Assembly (NCBI GenBank): GCA_016934355.1
Contig: JAFGTA010000209.1
Coordinates: forward strand, 1-13,542
DNA: 13,542 nt
Direction: 5' to 3'
Source: Candidatus Bathyarchaeota archaeon
Lineage (GTDB): Archaea; Thermoproteota; Bathyarchaeia; TCS64
Position 1 is the first letter of the stretch. Every line of letters starts with the position of its first letter. The notes under the pieces are model-generated. The model saw only the letters and a list, made by a program, of their open reading frames with translations, searched no databases and was not told where the DNA came from. Below, one piece after another: positions 7,037 to 13,542 of this stretch. Position numbers and translations under genes: made by a program.

Positions 7037-8287
7037 ATGCGTCTCAGGCGCATTTTGCCTCGACTAGCTTTGAACGTGCTCGACTACCTGAAGAGGGACG
7101 AGATAGTGGACCTCGCCTGCGACCTGATACGGCAGCCCAGCCTCACAAACAACGAGGGCCCAGCCGTAGACTACATGATCGACTGGTACGAGGACAACGG
7201 CTTCGACGAGGTCGTCGTACAGGAGGTGCAGCCCGGACGGAGGCAGGTGCTAGGCATACTCAGGGGCGACGGCACAGGAAAGTCCATTATGTTCAACGGC
7301 CACCTGGACATCGACCCCATCACAGGTGACTGGGAATGGGACCCCTACGAGCCAAAGGTGGACGGGAACAGGCTGTGGGGCGCCGGCGTCCACAACATGA
7401 AGAGCGGCGACGCCGCGTTCCTCATGGCCGCCCTCGCCATCAAGCGCACCGGCGCCAAGCTCAGGGGCGACCTCGTCTGCGCCACGGTGGTAGGCGAGCT
7501 TCAGGGAGGCGTCGGCACCGTCCACATGCTGGAGCAGGGAATCTGGACCGACTACGCGATAGTGCCCGAGCCGTACAGCGTGGACAACATACTCACAAAG
7601 TGCGTCGGCGTCCACGACTTCGCAATCAACGTCGTAGGGGAGAGCCACCACATCAGCCGCATGGAGGAGGCCGTCGACGCCATCAAGAAGATGAGGGTAG
7701 TCCTCGACAGGATCGACGGGATGGAGTTCGAGGCACGTGACCCGGACCTACCCGGCGCCCCGCGGTGGGTGGCCGGCAGCATCATCGGCGGCAGGAACAG
7801 GGAATACGACCTCGCGGGCCCCTACAACATCCCGGACTTCTGCACCGTCATCGTCGACTTCAGGTACCCGCCCGGCTACACGATAGACGAGATCAACCAG
7901 CGGTTCAGAGACATGCTTGAGGAGATAGCCGAGGAGGACCCGGAGTTCATGTACGAGTTCGAGTACCCCGTGAACCCAAGGTTCAGGGTCGGCGGAACCG
8001 TGATGCCGCCCATGGGCGTAGACCCGGACGCCGAGATCGTCAGGATACTCAAAGAGAACCACAAGACTGTCACGGGTGACTACCCGAAGAAGATCGGCGC
8101 CGTGATCCCTAGGAGCTACTGTGGCAACGACACGGCGCACCTTGCTCAGGCGGGCATCGAGTGCTGCCTCTACGGTCCCCGCGGCTACCCCGACCAGGTC
8201 GAGAAGCACGTCAGGATAGACGAGATGGTGATATGCAGCAAATCCATGGCGCTCAGCGGGTACCAGGTCGTGACGCGGAGCAGGTGA
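7037..8287 (+). CDS. M20-family metallohydrolase (ArgE/DapE/carboxypeptidase-like) with altered metal site
   Basis: A 416-residue M20 peptidase/deacylase homologue; known members hydrolyse amide bonds of N-acyl amino acids or peptides using two zinc ions. The catalytic domain starts near residue 20 (RDEIVDLACDLIRQPS) and has NGHLD (H89, D91) and WGAGVHNMKSGDA, where family members read DMKGG: the bridging Asp is N120. VVGELQGGVGT follows, where the family has a Glu-Glu pair: E154 is kept but the second is L155. E178 (VPEP) and H391 (EKHVRIDEM) remain. The lid domain is about 190-300, with H204/H205 in the usual GESHH position. The start could instead be GTG at 7076 (residue 14), since the first 13 residues are basic and unlike the family. 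A TTATA at 7006-7010 is a candidate TATA box. It converges with the guanine deaminase-like gene. Substrate unknown; activity is uncertain given the substitutions. Confidence 0.87.
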   Translation: MRLRRILPRLALNVLDYLKRDEIVDLACDLIRQPSLTNNEGPAVDYMIDWYEDNGFDEVVVQEVQPGRRQVLGILRGDGTGKSIMFNGHLDIDPITGDWEWDPYEPKVDGNRLWGAGVHNMKSGDAAFLMAALAIKRTGAKLRGDLVCATVVGELQGGVGTVHMLEQGIWTDYAIVPEPYSVDNILTKCVGVHDFAINVVGESHHISRMEEAVDAIKKMRVVLDRIDGMEFEARDPDLPGAPRWVAGSIIGGRNREYDLAGPYNIPDFCTVIVDFRYPPGYTIDEINQRFRDMLEEIAEEDPEFMYEFEYPVNPRFRVGGTVMPPMGVDPDAEIVRILKENHKTVTGDYPKKIGAVIPRSYCGNDTAHLAQAGIECCLYGPRGYPDQVEKHVRIDEMVICSKSMALSGYQVVTRSR

Positions 8288-8343
8288 CCTGAAGAGGCTT
8301 GACGCACCAGATTCATGATTTTGTCATCAGGCGTCTTCTCTGG

Positions 8344-9012
8344 TCAGTACGGCTTGTTGTTTGACCGTCTCCACGTCTCGAATGCCTCGAGGGCGCCGGG
8401 GCACGGCGCATGGTAGACCCGAGTCCCCCTGTCGCAGAAATCCTTCGACAGCTCCGAATATATCTCCTCGTCCATGAACTCGGCGCCAGGCTCAGCCGCG
8501 TCGTACCTCGTCGCCGAGAACACCAGCACAGGTATCCGCGCCCACACGATGGCGGAGTAGCACATGGGGCAAGGCTCACAGCTGCTGTATATCTCACAGT
8601 GGGAGGTCTCGCCGTCTTGAGGCAGCGGTGAACCCTGCTTTTTGATGCACCCCAGATCTACTGTACCGAGTTCCCGGCACGCCGCGCGTATGACTGATAC
8701 CTCGGCGTGTGCCGTGGGGTCGTTGAGTTCTGTTACGCGGTTCCGCTCGATCCAGTACCTTATCACCTCGTCGGTCTCGTCATCTATCTGTAGCAGTACA
8801 GCGCCGAAAGGGCCGCCTCCCTCTCCCACGGAGTCTGTGGCGGCATCGCAGGCGAGCTTAATCCACCTGTTAGATTCGACACGTATGCCCTCGTAGCTTT
8901 GCTGCGGCCTAGTTGAGGCTCTCTTTGGTTCACTAGCTGAGGCTGGGAGGAGAACCACAGGCTCATAGGGCACCCCTACAGTCACCGATTCACCGTACCT
9001 GTACTTAGCCAA
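8344..9012 (-). CDS. guaD: Guanine deaminase-like cytidine/deoxycytidylate deaminase-fold enzyme
   Basis: A zinc deaminase of the CDA fold. The core reads GGGPFGAVLL, then NRVTELNDPTAHAEVSVIRAA (H102 zinc ligand, E104 proton shuttle) and SSCEPCPMCYSAIVWARI (zinc ligands C148 and C151). The following AAEPGAEFMDEEIYSELS and the C-terminal AFETWRRSNNKPY match bacterial guanine deaminase (converting guanine to xanthine) better than tRNA adenosine deaminases, which lack this tail. Compared with the roughly 156-residue Bacillus GuaD, this protein has about 47 extra N-terminal residues without recognisable motif and an insertion at about 120-138. The start is TTG at 9012; the true start may lie further inside, but no good ATG/GTG is found just before residue 48. 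Divergent from the regulator at 9087, with 74 bases between them. No other purine-breakdown gene is in view. Confidence 0.75.
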   Translation of the reverse strand: MAKYRYGESVTVGVPYEPVVLLPASASEPKRASTRPQQSYEGIRVESNRWIKLACDAATDSVGEGGGPFGAVLLQIDDETDEVIRYWIERNRVTELNDPTAHAEVSVIRAACRELGTVDLGCIKKQGSPLPQDGETSHCEIYSSCEPCPMCYSAIVWARIPVLVFSATRYDAAEPGAEFMDEEIYSELSKDFCDRGTRVYHAPCPGALEAFETWRRSNNKPY

Positions 9013-9086
9013 GGCTGACCACCCTGAAAAGGCGTGGAGAGAAATAAAGGCTGATCGGCTTATCAGAGAGTTTCTTATGCTTCTAC

Positions 9087-9824
9087 ATGTATTTCAGATG
9101 GACTGCGTTGTACTCGGAGGCGGAGCAGCAGGAGATATTCAAGGCGCTGAGGCACAGGCTCAGGCGGGACGTCCTCTACTTCCTGTCAGCCGGCCCTGCC
9201 ACGTACTCCGAGATGCTGGACTCATTCGGCGTGGAGTCGGGTCTCCTCGCCTACCACCTGAGAAACATGGGCGGGCTCGTTAAGAAGGACGGGGAGGGCA
9301 GGTACACGCTGACTGCGCTGGGTGAGGAGGCGCTGAGGTTCATCGAGAAGGAGCAGCAGTCAGAGGAGAAACCGTCAGACAGATACCATAGGATCGCAGT
9401 CGCCCCTGCGCTGTTCCTAGTGGTGATCATACTGGCTTTCCTCGGCAGCGCCTACTCGAACATGGAGCACCAGCGGAGCATGGAGACTGAACTTCTCTGC
9501 GAGGAGACGATGAGCATAGTGGACGACGCGCTGGGCCTCGTCTACGGCGTCTTTGAGGAGTGGGAGGTGGACAGGGCGACGTGGACCGAGCTACTCATAA
9601 GCCTCGTAAAGCTGGACGAGAACCTCGGGGAGCTAGCCGAGACAGGGGAGTACGCCGGCTTGAGTATCTACGGTGAGACGCTGCCAACCTACATCGACGA
9701 GTTTAAGGGCGTCCTGATGAACTCCGATGACAGGTACCCAAGCCTCACGATAGAGAAGCGCCACCTAATACGCGAACTCCACACAATGCTTCTAGAGATA
9801 AAGGACCAGATCGGCGTCAAGTAA
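9087..9824 (+). CDS. Membrane-anchored winged-helix regulator with an outer-face domain
   Basis: A 245-residue protein. Residues about 13-88 are an ArsR-like winged helix (EIFKALRHRLRRDVLYFLS, then YSEMLDSFGVESGLLAYHLRNMGGL and a wing GEGRYTLTALGEEAL). One membrane helix follows at about 104-122 (AVAPALFLVVIILAFLGSA). Residues 123-245 are acidic and mostly helical (ETELLCEETMSIVDDALGLVYGVFEEW...), predicted to lie outside the cell. This makes a one-component transmembrane regulator: DNA-binding inside, possible sensing outside. It is followed 57 bases later by two substrate-binding proteins on the same strand, suggesting that these supply the signal. It may also regulate the divergent deaminase gene. 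A weak AAATAAAG (9042-9049) is a possible TATA box, and CTGAT/ATCAG (9051-9066) a short inverted repeat beside it. Confidence 0.82.
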   Translation: MYFRWTALYSEAEQQEIFKALRHRLRRDVLYFLSAGPATYSEMLDSFGVESGLLAYHLRNMGGLVKKDGEGRYTLTALGEEALRFIEKEQQSEEKPSDRYHRIAVAPALFLVVIILAFLGSAYSNMEHQRSMETELLCEETMSIVDDALGLVYGVFEEWEVDRATWTELLISLVKLDENLGELAETGEYAGLSIYGETLPTYIDEFKGVLMNSDDRYPSLTIEKRHLIRELHTMLLEIKDQIGVK

Positions 9825-9881
9825 AGAAATCTTTTCAAGAACCGTTAAAAACACGTACGAGACGCCCAGACACGGGCTAAT

Positions 9882-11120
9882 ATGACTGACTGGAGAGCCG
9901 TGGCTGCCATAGTTCTGCTGGCATCGGTGTGCATCGCCGCGTTGTCGCTGAGCCAACCTGAGGGCCCCGCTGAGCCGGAGGCCGCGGAAGCCGACTCCAT
10001 GCACATCACCATAGGTGTGGTGAGCGCGTCGCAGAACGAATACCCGGTCAACGAGTACCTGCTCGAACTCGCCGAGAGAGACGTCTCGGAGTACTGCAGC
10101 AGCACGGGGGTGGAGTGGAGCTTCGGCTACATCCACGAGTCGGCTGAGGGAAGCGCCTCAACGGCCATGAAGCTGACTGAGGGGTTTAAGGAGGGTGGAG
10201 TCAACCTTCTGCTGGGTTACCCGTGGAGCAGCTTCCTCTGCAGCGGAGCAATGGGATACGTCACCGAGAACGACATGTTGATCGTCAGCACCGCCTCCAC
10301 CTCCCCGCTGATGGCTATAGAGGATAACGTCTACAGGCTCACAGCCCACGACTGGGCGCAGGGACAGGTCATAGCCGCCGTCCTCGATGATCTGGGTATT
10401 GAAGCCGTGGTGGCCATCGAGAGGGGCGACGCCTGGGCCGAGGGGATAACCTCGACGCTCGCTGAGTTATATCCCGGTGAGATGGTTCAGATAGAGTACC
10501 CAGGTGAGACCGAGATCTTCGCAGAGTACCTTGATGATGTTCAGAGCCATATAGACAGAATGACCGGGCAGTACGGCTCTAGCCATGTTGCGGTGTTGCT
10601 TGTGAGCTTCAGCGAAGCGGCTACGGTCCTCCACGAAGCCGCTGATTACCCGACACTACTGAACGTAGCGTGGCTGGGGACAGACGCTAGCGTAGACGAC
10701 GAGAGAATAACTGAGATAGCACCAGAAGAGGCGGTGAAGGTCAGGCTCATCGGGCCCAGGCAGGGCGTCGTGAAAAGCGAGCTATTCCAGCGCGTCAACG
10801 GCGAGTACTCGGAGAGGTACCCCGCTGGGCTAGGTCTGTACACTGGGAACGTCTACGACGGCTACTGGCTGCTGGCGCTATCCGTCATCGAGACGGGCTC
10901 CACTGGAGGCGACGCCGTGGCAGCCGTCCTGCCAGCCGTAGCCGAGACCTACAGGGGCGTCACTGGGCCCTTCACTTTCGACGCCTACGGTGACCGCGTC
11001 ACTGCTCTGTGGGAGCTGTACGGCTATTTCGCCGCGAGCGAGGGGTGCAGTAGCCGCGTATGCGGCGAGTACAACGCTACGACCGGGGAAATCGAGTGGT
11101 ATATGGAGAGCCCTCAATGA
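9882..11120 (+). CDS. Extracytoplasmic substrate-binding protein, LivJ/Peripla_BP_6-like (first of a tandem pair)
   Basis: A 412-residue type I periplasmic-binding fold. Residues 5-24 (RAVAAIVLLASVCIAALSLS) are a signal peptide or membrane anchor; the cysteine at 17 lacks a proper lipobox. An acidic Pro/Glu/Ala linker (25-39) leads to the binding domain starting ITIGVVSASQNEYP. VNLLLGYPWSSFLCSGAMGYV, MLIVSTASTSPLM and VYRLTAHDWAQGQVIAAVL match the ligand-cleft landmarks of branched-chain amino acid receptors. The C-terminus has ETYRGVTGPFTFDAYGDR and ends NATTGEIEW. Mature cysteines C72, C120, C389 and C394 could form disulfides. It overlaps the next gene, its paralogue, by four bases. No permease or ATPase gene adjoins it. 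Ligand unknown. Confidence 0.85.
   Translation: MTDWRAVAAIVLLASVCIAALSLSQPEGPAEPEAAEADSMHITIGVVSASQNEYPVNEYLLELAERDVSEYCSSTGVEWSFGYIHESAEGSASTAMKLTEGFKEGGVNLLLGYPWSSFLCSGAMGYVTENDMLIVSTASTSPLMAIEDNVYRLTAHDWAQGQVIAAVLDDLGIEAVVAIERGDAWAEGITSTLAELYPGEMVQIEYPGETEIFAEYLDDVQSHIDRMTGQYGSSHVAVLLVSFSEAATVLHEAADYPTLLNVAWLGTDASVDDERITEIAPEEAVKVRLIGPRQGVVKSELFQRVNGEYSERYPAGLGLYTGNVYDGYWLLALSVIETGSTGGDAVAAVLPAVAETYRGVTGPFTFDAYGDRVTALWELYGYFAASEGCSSRVCGEYNATTGEIEWYMESPQ
11105..11108 (+). promoter_or_regulatory. Ribosome binding site fixing the start of the second substrate-binding protein
   Basis: GGAG eight bases before the ATG at 11117, inside the end of the preceding gene. Together with the ATGA overlap and the signal-peptide-like start (MKRLWVIGILVLV), it argues for 11117 over an in-frame ATG at 11060, which would put 19 extra residues before the signal sequence. 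Confidence 0.6.
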
Positions 11121-12403
11121 AGAGACTATGGGTTATAGGGATACTTGTGCTTGTCTCGTCCATGCTGATAGCGGCCAGTATGTACGATAAGATGGATGAA
11201 GCCCCCGAGGCCCCTGAGCCTCGTGAGAGCTTGAACGTCACCAAGATCGGCGTCACGGTTCCAAGGGACGGGGAGGCTCTCACATACTTAGTAGGGCTCG
11301 CCGAGCGGGACATCAACGGATACGCCGACAGCCTCGGCTGCCCCACGCGGTTCGAGTTCATCGTCAAGGCATGCGGAGGAGACCCGCAGATAGCCTACGA
11401 CAACACATACAAGTTCCATGACATGGGCGTCAACCTCATCGTCGGTCACCCGTGGTCCAGCATGCTCGGGTCCCAGATGAGGAAGTACGTAGCCGAGAAC
11501 GGCATGATGCTGATGAGCCCCTCCTCGACCTCACCTGACTGGAGCATACCGGGGGACAACGTGTTCAGGATCTGCTGCACCGACGACGCACAGGCCGTCC
11601 CCATCAGCCAGATGCTGGGATCACTGAACATCGAGTACGCCCTGATATTCTACAACTCCAGATGGACTTCGGAGAAAACGATAAACAGGCTCACCTCGCT
11701 GTACGGCGGCGACGGGGATTACGACGTGTTACCCTATGAGCCCACCATCAACCTCGGCCCCCCATACAAGAATGCAGGGTATGACAAGGTGGTCATGAGG
11801 AAAGACTACTGCGACTACCTCGGTGAAGCGGAGTCGCTGATAACAGAGTCAGGGGCCAACAGAACCGCCGTCGTCCTCATCGGCTTCTGGGAGACCCTCA
11901 ACATACTCGGGCAGGCCCTCGAGTACCCCGCGATGAGTGAAGCCACGTGGATAGGCTCAGACGCGGCGTACCAGCTCACGGCGAACTGGCCTGAGGACGT
12001 CACCGAGGCAGCGTCCACCGCCCTCGCGGACCTGACGCTGCTTCACCCCTACCCGTCCCCCGAGAACAGCTCAGCCTACCGTCGTCTGAGCGACGAGTAC
12101 AAGGCGGCGACGGGCGAGGAACTGGACCACCGGGGAGCGAACTACTACGACGGCTGCTGGATATACGCCCTCGCCGTCATGGAGACTAACACGACCGACG
12201 TCGAGGAGGTGAAGGCGGCGGTGCGTGAGATCGCGGAGACCTACAGGGGGGTGAGTGGCCCGTGCAGACTCAATCAGGACGATGATAGGCGTCTCTGTAA
12301 CTACGGCATCTACGGCTACGGCGAGGATGAAGGAGAACTAAAGATCACGCGGCGAGGAATATTCAACGCCACAACAGGGGAAGTAACGTGGCGTGTAAAA
12401 TAA
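11117..12403 (+). CDS. Extracytoplasmic substrate-binding protein, LivJ/Peripla_BP_6-like (second of a tandem pair)
   Basis: A 428-residue paralogue of the preceding gene. Residues 1-21 (MKRLWVIGILVLVSSMLIAAS) are a signal peptide or anchor without lipobox, followed by an acidic linker (26-37) and the binding domain from VTKIGVTVPRDGEALTYLVGLAERDI. The landmarks GVNLIVGHPWSSMLGSQMRKYV, MLMSPSSTSPDWS and NVFRICCTDDAQAVPIS line up with its neighbour's, as do AETYRGVSGPCRLN and the end FNATTGEVTW. An insertion near 205-232 (PYEPTINLGPPYKNAGYD) is not in the first copy. Eight cysteines lie in the mature part (75, 86, 153, 154, 232, 347, 383, 394), only one or two at positions shared with the neighbour, so the two copies have diverged in disulfides and probably in ligand. 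Translation is coupled by the 4-base overlap. The next gene, enolase, is on the other strand. Confidence 0.85.
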   Translation: MKRLWVIGILVLVSSMLIAASMYDKMDEAPEAPEPRESLNVTKIGVTVPRDGEALTYLVGLAERDINGYADSLGCPTRFEFIVKACGGDPQIAYDNTYKFHDMGVNLIVGHPWSSMLGSQMRKYVAENGMMLMSPSSTSPDWSIPGDNVFRICCTDDAQAVPISQMLGSLNIEYALIFYNSRWTSEKTINRLTSLYGGDGDYDVLPYEPTINLGPPYKNAGYDKVVMRKDYCDYLGEAESLITESGANRTAVVLIGFWETLNILGQALEYPAMSEATWIGSDAAYQLTANWPEDVTEAASTALADLTLLHPYPSPENSSAYRRLSDEYKAATGEELDHRGANYYDGCWIYALAVMETNTTDVEEVKAAVREIAETYRGVSGPCRLNQDDDRRLCNYGIYGYGEDEGELKITRRGIFNATTGEVTWRVK

Positions 12404-12450
12404 TATGTCGGACTTGAGCAGTAAACTGCGCCGTAGCCCATTCGAAGGCG

Positions 12451-13542
12451 TTAGGAGAAGAGGCCGGACGGGTACCGTGCCTTTCCGCCGAGCCACTCCT
12501 CGATGCGGAGCAACTGGTTGTACTTCGCAGTCCTCTCGCCGCGGCAGGGTGCCCCGGTCTTGATCTGGCCGCACCCTATGCCGACGCTGAGGTCAGCCAC
12601 GAACGGGTCCTCGGTCTCGCCGCTGCGGTGGCTCGCCATCACCGTGTAGCCGCTGTCCATAGCCAGCTTCGCCGCGTCCCTCGCCTCGGTCAGGCTGCCT
12701 ATCTGGTTCACCTTCCAGAGGAGGCTGTTGCAGGCGCCCATCTCGATGCCCTTCCTGAGCCTCTTCACGTTGGTCACGAACAGGTCGTCGCCCATGATCT
12801 GGATTGGCAGCGCCTCGGTGGCCTCCACGAAGCCCTCGTAGTCCTCCTCCTCAAGGGGGTCCTCGATGCTGGCTATCGGGTACTTGGAGATGAGCTCGCT
12901 GTACTTGTCGATGAGCTGGCCCCGCGTTATCTTCTTCCCCATGAAGCTGTAGCCGCCGTCCACGTAGAAGCTGCTGGCGGCCACGTCCATCGCCAGCTTG
13001 GTGGCGCCGCCGTACCCCATCTCCTCCGCCGCGCCGACTATGGCGTCCAGCGCCTCCTCGGGGCTGTTCACGGGTGGGCTGAACCCTCCCTCGTCGCCCA
13101 CGTTGATTGCGTTCTTCCCGTACACCCGTAGGAGCCGGGTCTTGAGGGCCTGGTATATCTCGGAGCCCATGACGACAGCCTCCTTGAAGCTCTTGGCCCC
13201 TGTTGGGGCTATCATGAACTCCTGGAAGTCCAGCTGGTTCCCCGCGTGTTTCCCGCCGTTGACGACGTTGAAGAAAGGCACCGGAATGAGATTGGCGTCT
13301 CTCTCGATGTACTCGTAGAGCCTCAGCCCGAGGCTCGCCGCGGCCGCCTTGGCGCAGGCGACGGAGACGCCTAGGACCGCGTTTCCGCCTAGCCTCCCCT
13401 TGTTATCTGTGCCGTCCAGCTCGATCATAATCTTGTCGATGCTTCTCTGCTCCGTAACGTCTCGGCCGATGAGCTTGACCGCTATCTCAGTCTTTACGGC
13501 GTGGACCGCCTTGGTGACGCCCTTGCCGTGGAACCTTCTCCC
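12451..13542 (-). CDS. eno: Enolase (partial, N-terminus beyond the window)
   Basis: Glycolytic/gluconeogenic enolase (2-phosphoglycerate to phosphoenolpyruvate). The reading frame is open to the right edge, giving 363 residues: GRRFHGKGVTKAV at the edge continues into IDKIMIELDGTDNKGRLGGNAVLGVS. The ATG at 13428 is internal, not the start; about 55-65 N-terminal residues are missing. Landmarks include NVVNGGKHAGNQLDFQEFMI, GDEGGFSPP, metal ligands in AMDVAASSF, IEDPLEEED and IMGDDLFVTN, the catalytic lysine in LLWKVNQIGSLTEA, and SHRSGETEDPFVADLSVG. The end IEEWLGGKARYPSG is normal for archaeal enolases. A Trp stands just before the catalytic Lys where Ile or Leu is usual. The gene converges with the substrate-binding cluster, with 47 bases between. 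Confidence 0.96.
   Translation of the reverse strand, partial: GRRFHGKGVTKAVHAVKTEIAVKLIGRDVTEQRSIDKIMIELDGTDNKGRLGGNAVLGVSVACAKAAAASLGLRLYEYIERDANLIPVPFFNVVNGGKHAGNQLDFQEFMIAPTGAKSFKEAVVMGSEIYQALKTRLLRVYGKNAINVGDEGGFSPPVNSPEEALDAIVGAAEEMGYGGATKLAMDVAASSFYVDGGYSFMGKKITRGQLIDKYSELISKYPIASIEDPLEEEDYEGFVEATEALPIQIMGDDLFVTNVKRLRKGIEMGACNSLLWKVNQIGSLTEARDAAKLAMDSGYTVMASHRSGETEDPFVADLSVGIGCGQIKTGAPCRGERTAKYNQLLRIEEWLGGKARYPSGLFS

Noticed and set aside
9825..9881. Terminator between the membrane regulator and the first receptor
   Set aside because: Only a short T4 run and a GTTAAAAAC TATA-like stretch are present; too weak to decide between one operon and a second promoter.
12628..13318. Plus-strand open frames of 106 and 167 codons
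   Set aside because: They are antisense shadows of enolase, whose motifs are unambiguous.
1..13542. CRISPR arrays, rRNA genes or insertion sequences with transposase
   Set aside because: No regularly spaced direct repeats, rRNA signatures or transposase/integrase motifs were seen on either strand.

Overview
The window reads as a chromosomal segment of a moderately GC-rich archaeon. The archaeal signs are two winged-helix regulators of archaeal type (one with a FilR1/DUF1724-like sensor half), a PHP-type family X DNA polymerase, a VapBC pair with an AbrB-type antitoxin, TATA-like boxes about 25-35 bases before starts, and frequent GTG/TTG starts and AGG/AGA arginine codons. I cannot place the lineage from sequence alone; an uncultured TACK/Bathyarchaeia-like or Asgard-like genome is plausible but is inference.

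Layout. 1-1658 (minus): polX, cut by the left edge. 1751-2412 (minus): a vapBC operon with a near-perfect palindrome over its promoter. 2469-3257 (minus): a FilR1-like regulator. 3492-5299 (minus): oligoendopeptidase F, whose first 49 codons are in a different frame from the rest (one base appears missing near 5152). 5385-5807 (minus): a glyoxalase/bleomycin-resistance fold (VOC) protein. 5808-7036 is a low-GC accessory patch. It holds a small membrane protein with an HEVGH motif, a strong hairpin after it, two near-identical pieces resembling the 3' end of a tRNA (6590-6614 and 6833-6857), the decayed start of a regulator gene (6869-6927), and a perfect 19-bp palindrome over that gene's TATA box. 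7037-8287 (plus): an M20-family metallohydrolase with two changed metal-site residues. 8344-9012 (minus): a guanine deaminase-like enzyme, convergent with it. 9087-12403 (plus): a membrane-anchored winged-helix regulator followed by two tandem paralogous substrate-binding proteins with no transporter genes. 12451-13542 (minus): enolase, cut by the right edge.

How the genes relate. Most are independent housekeeping or accessory genes on the minus strand. Two groups look functional as units. The first is vapBC, with a 4-base overlap and a candidate autoregulatory operator. The second is the 9087-12403 cluster, where a DNA-binding protein with one membrane helix and an outer-face domain sits before two extracytoplasmic ligand-binding proteins of the branched-chain amino acid (LivJ-like) type, the last two translationally coupled by an ATGA overlap. 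With no permease or ATPase in the window, this cluster may be a ligand-sensing device rather than an importer; it is the best candidate here for an undescribed system.

The 5.8-7.0 kb patch looks like the scar of one or more integration events: tRNA-end repeats, a foreign-composition gene and a truncated regulator.
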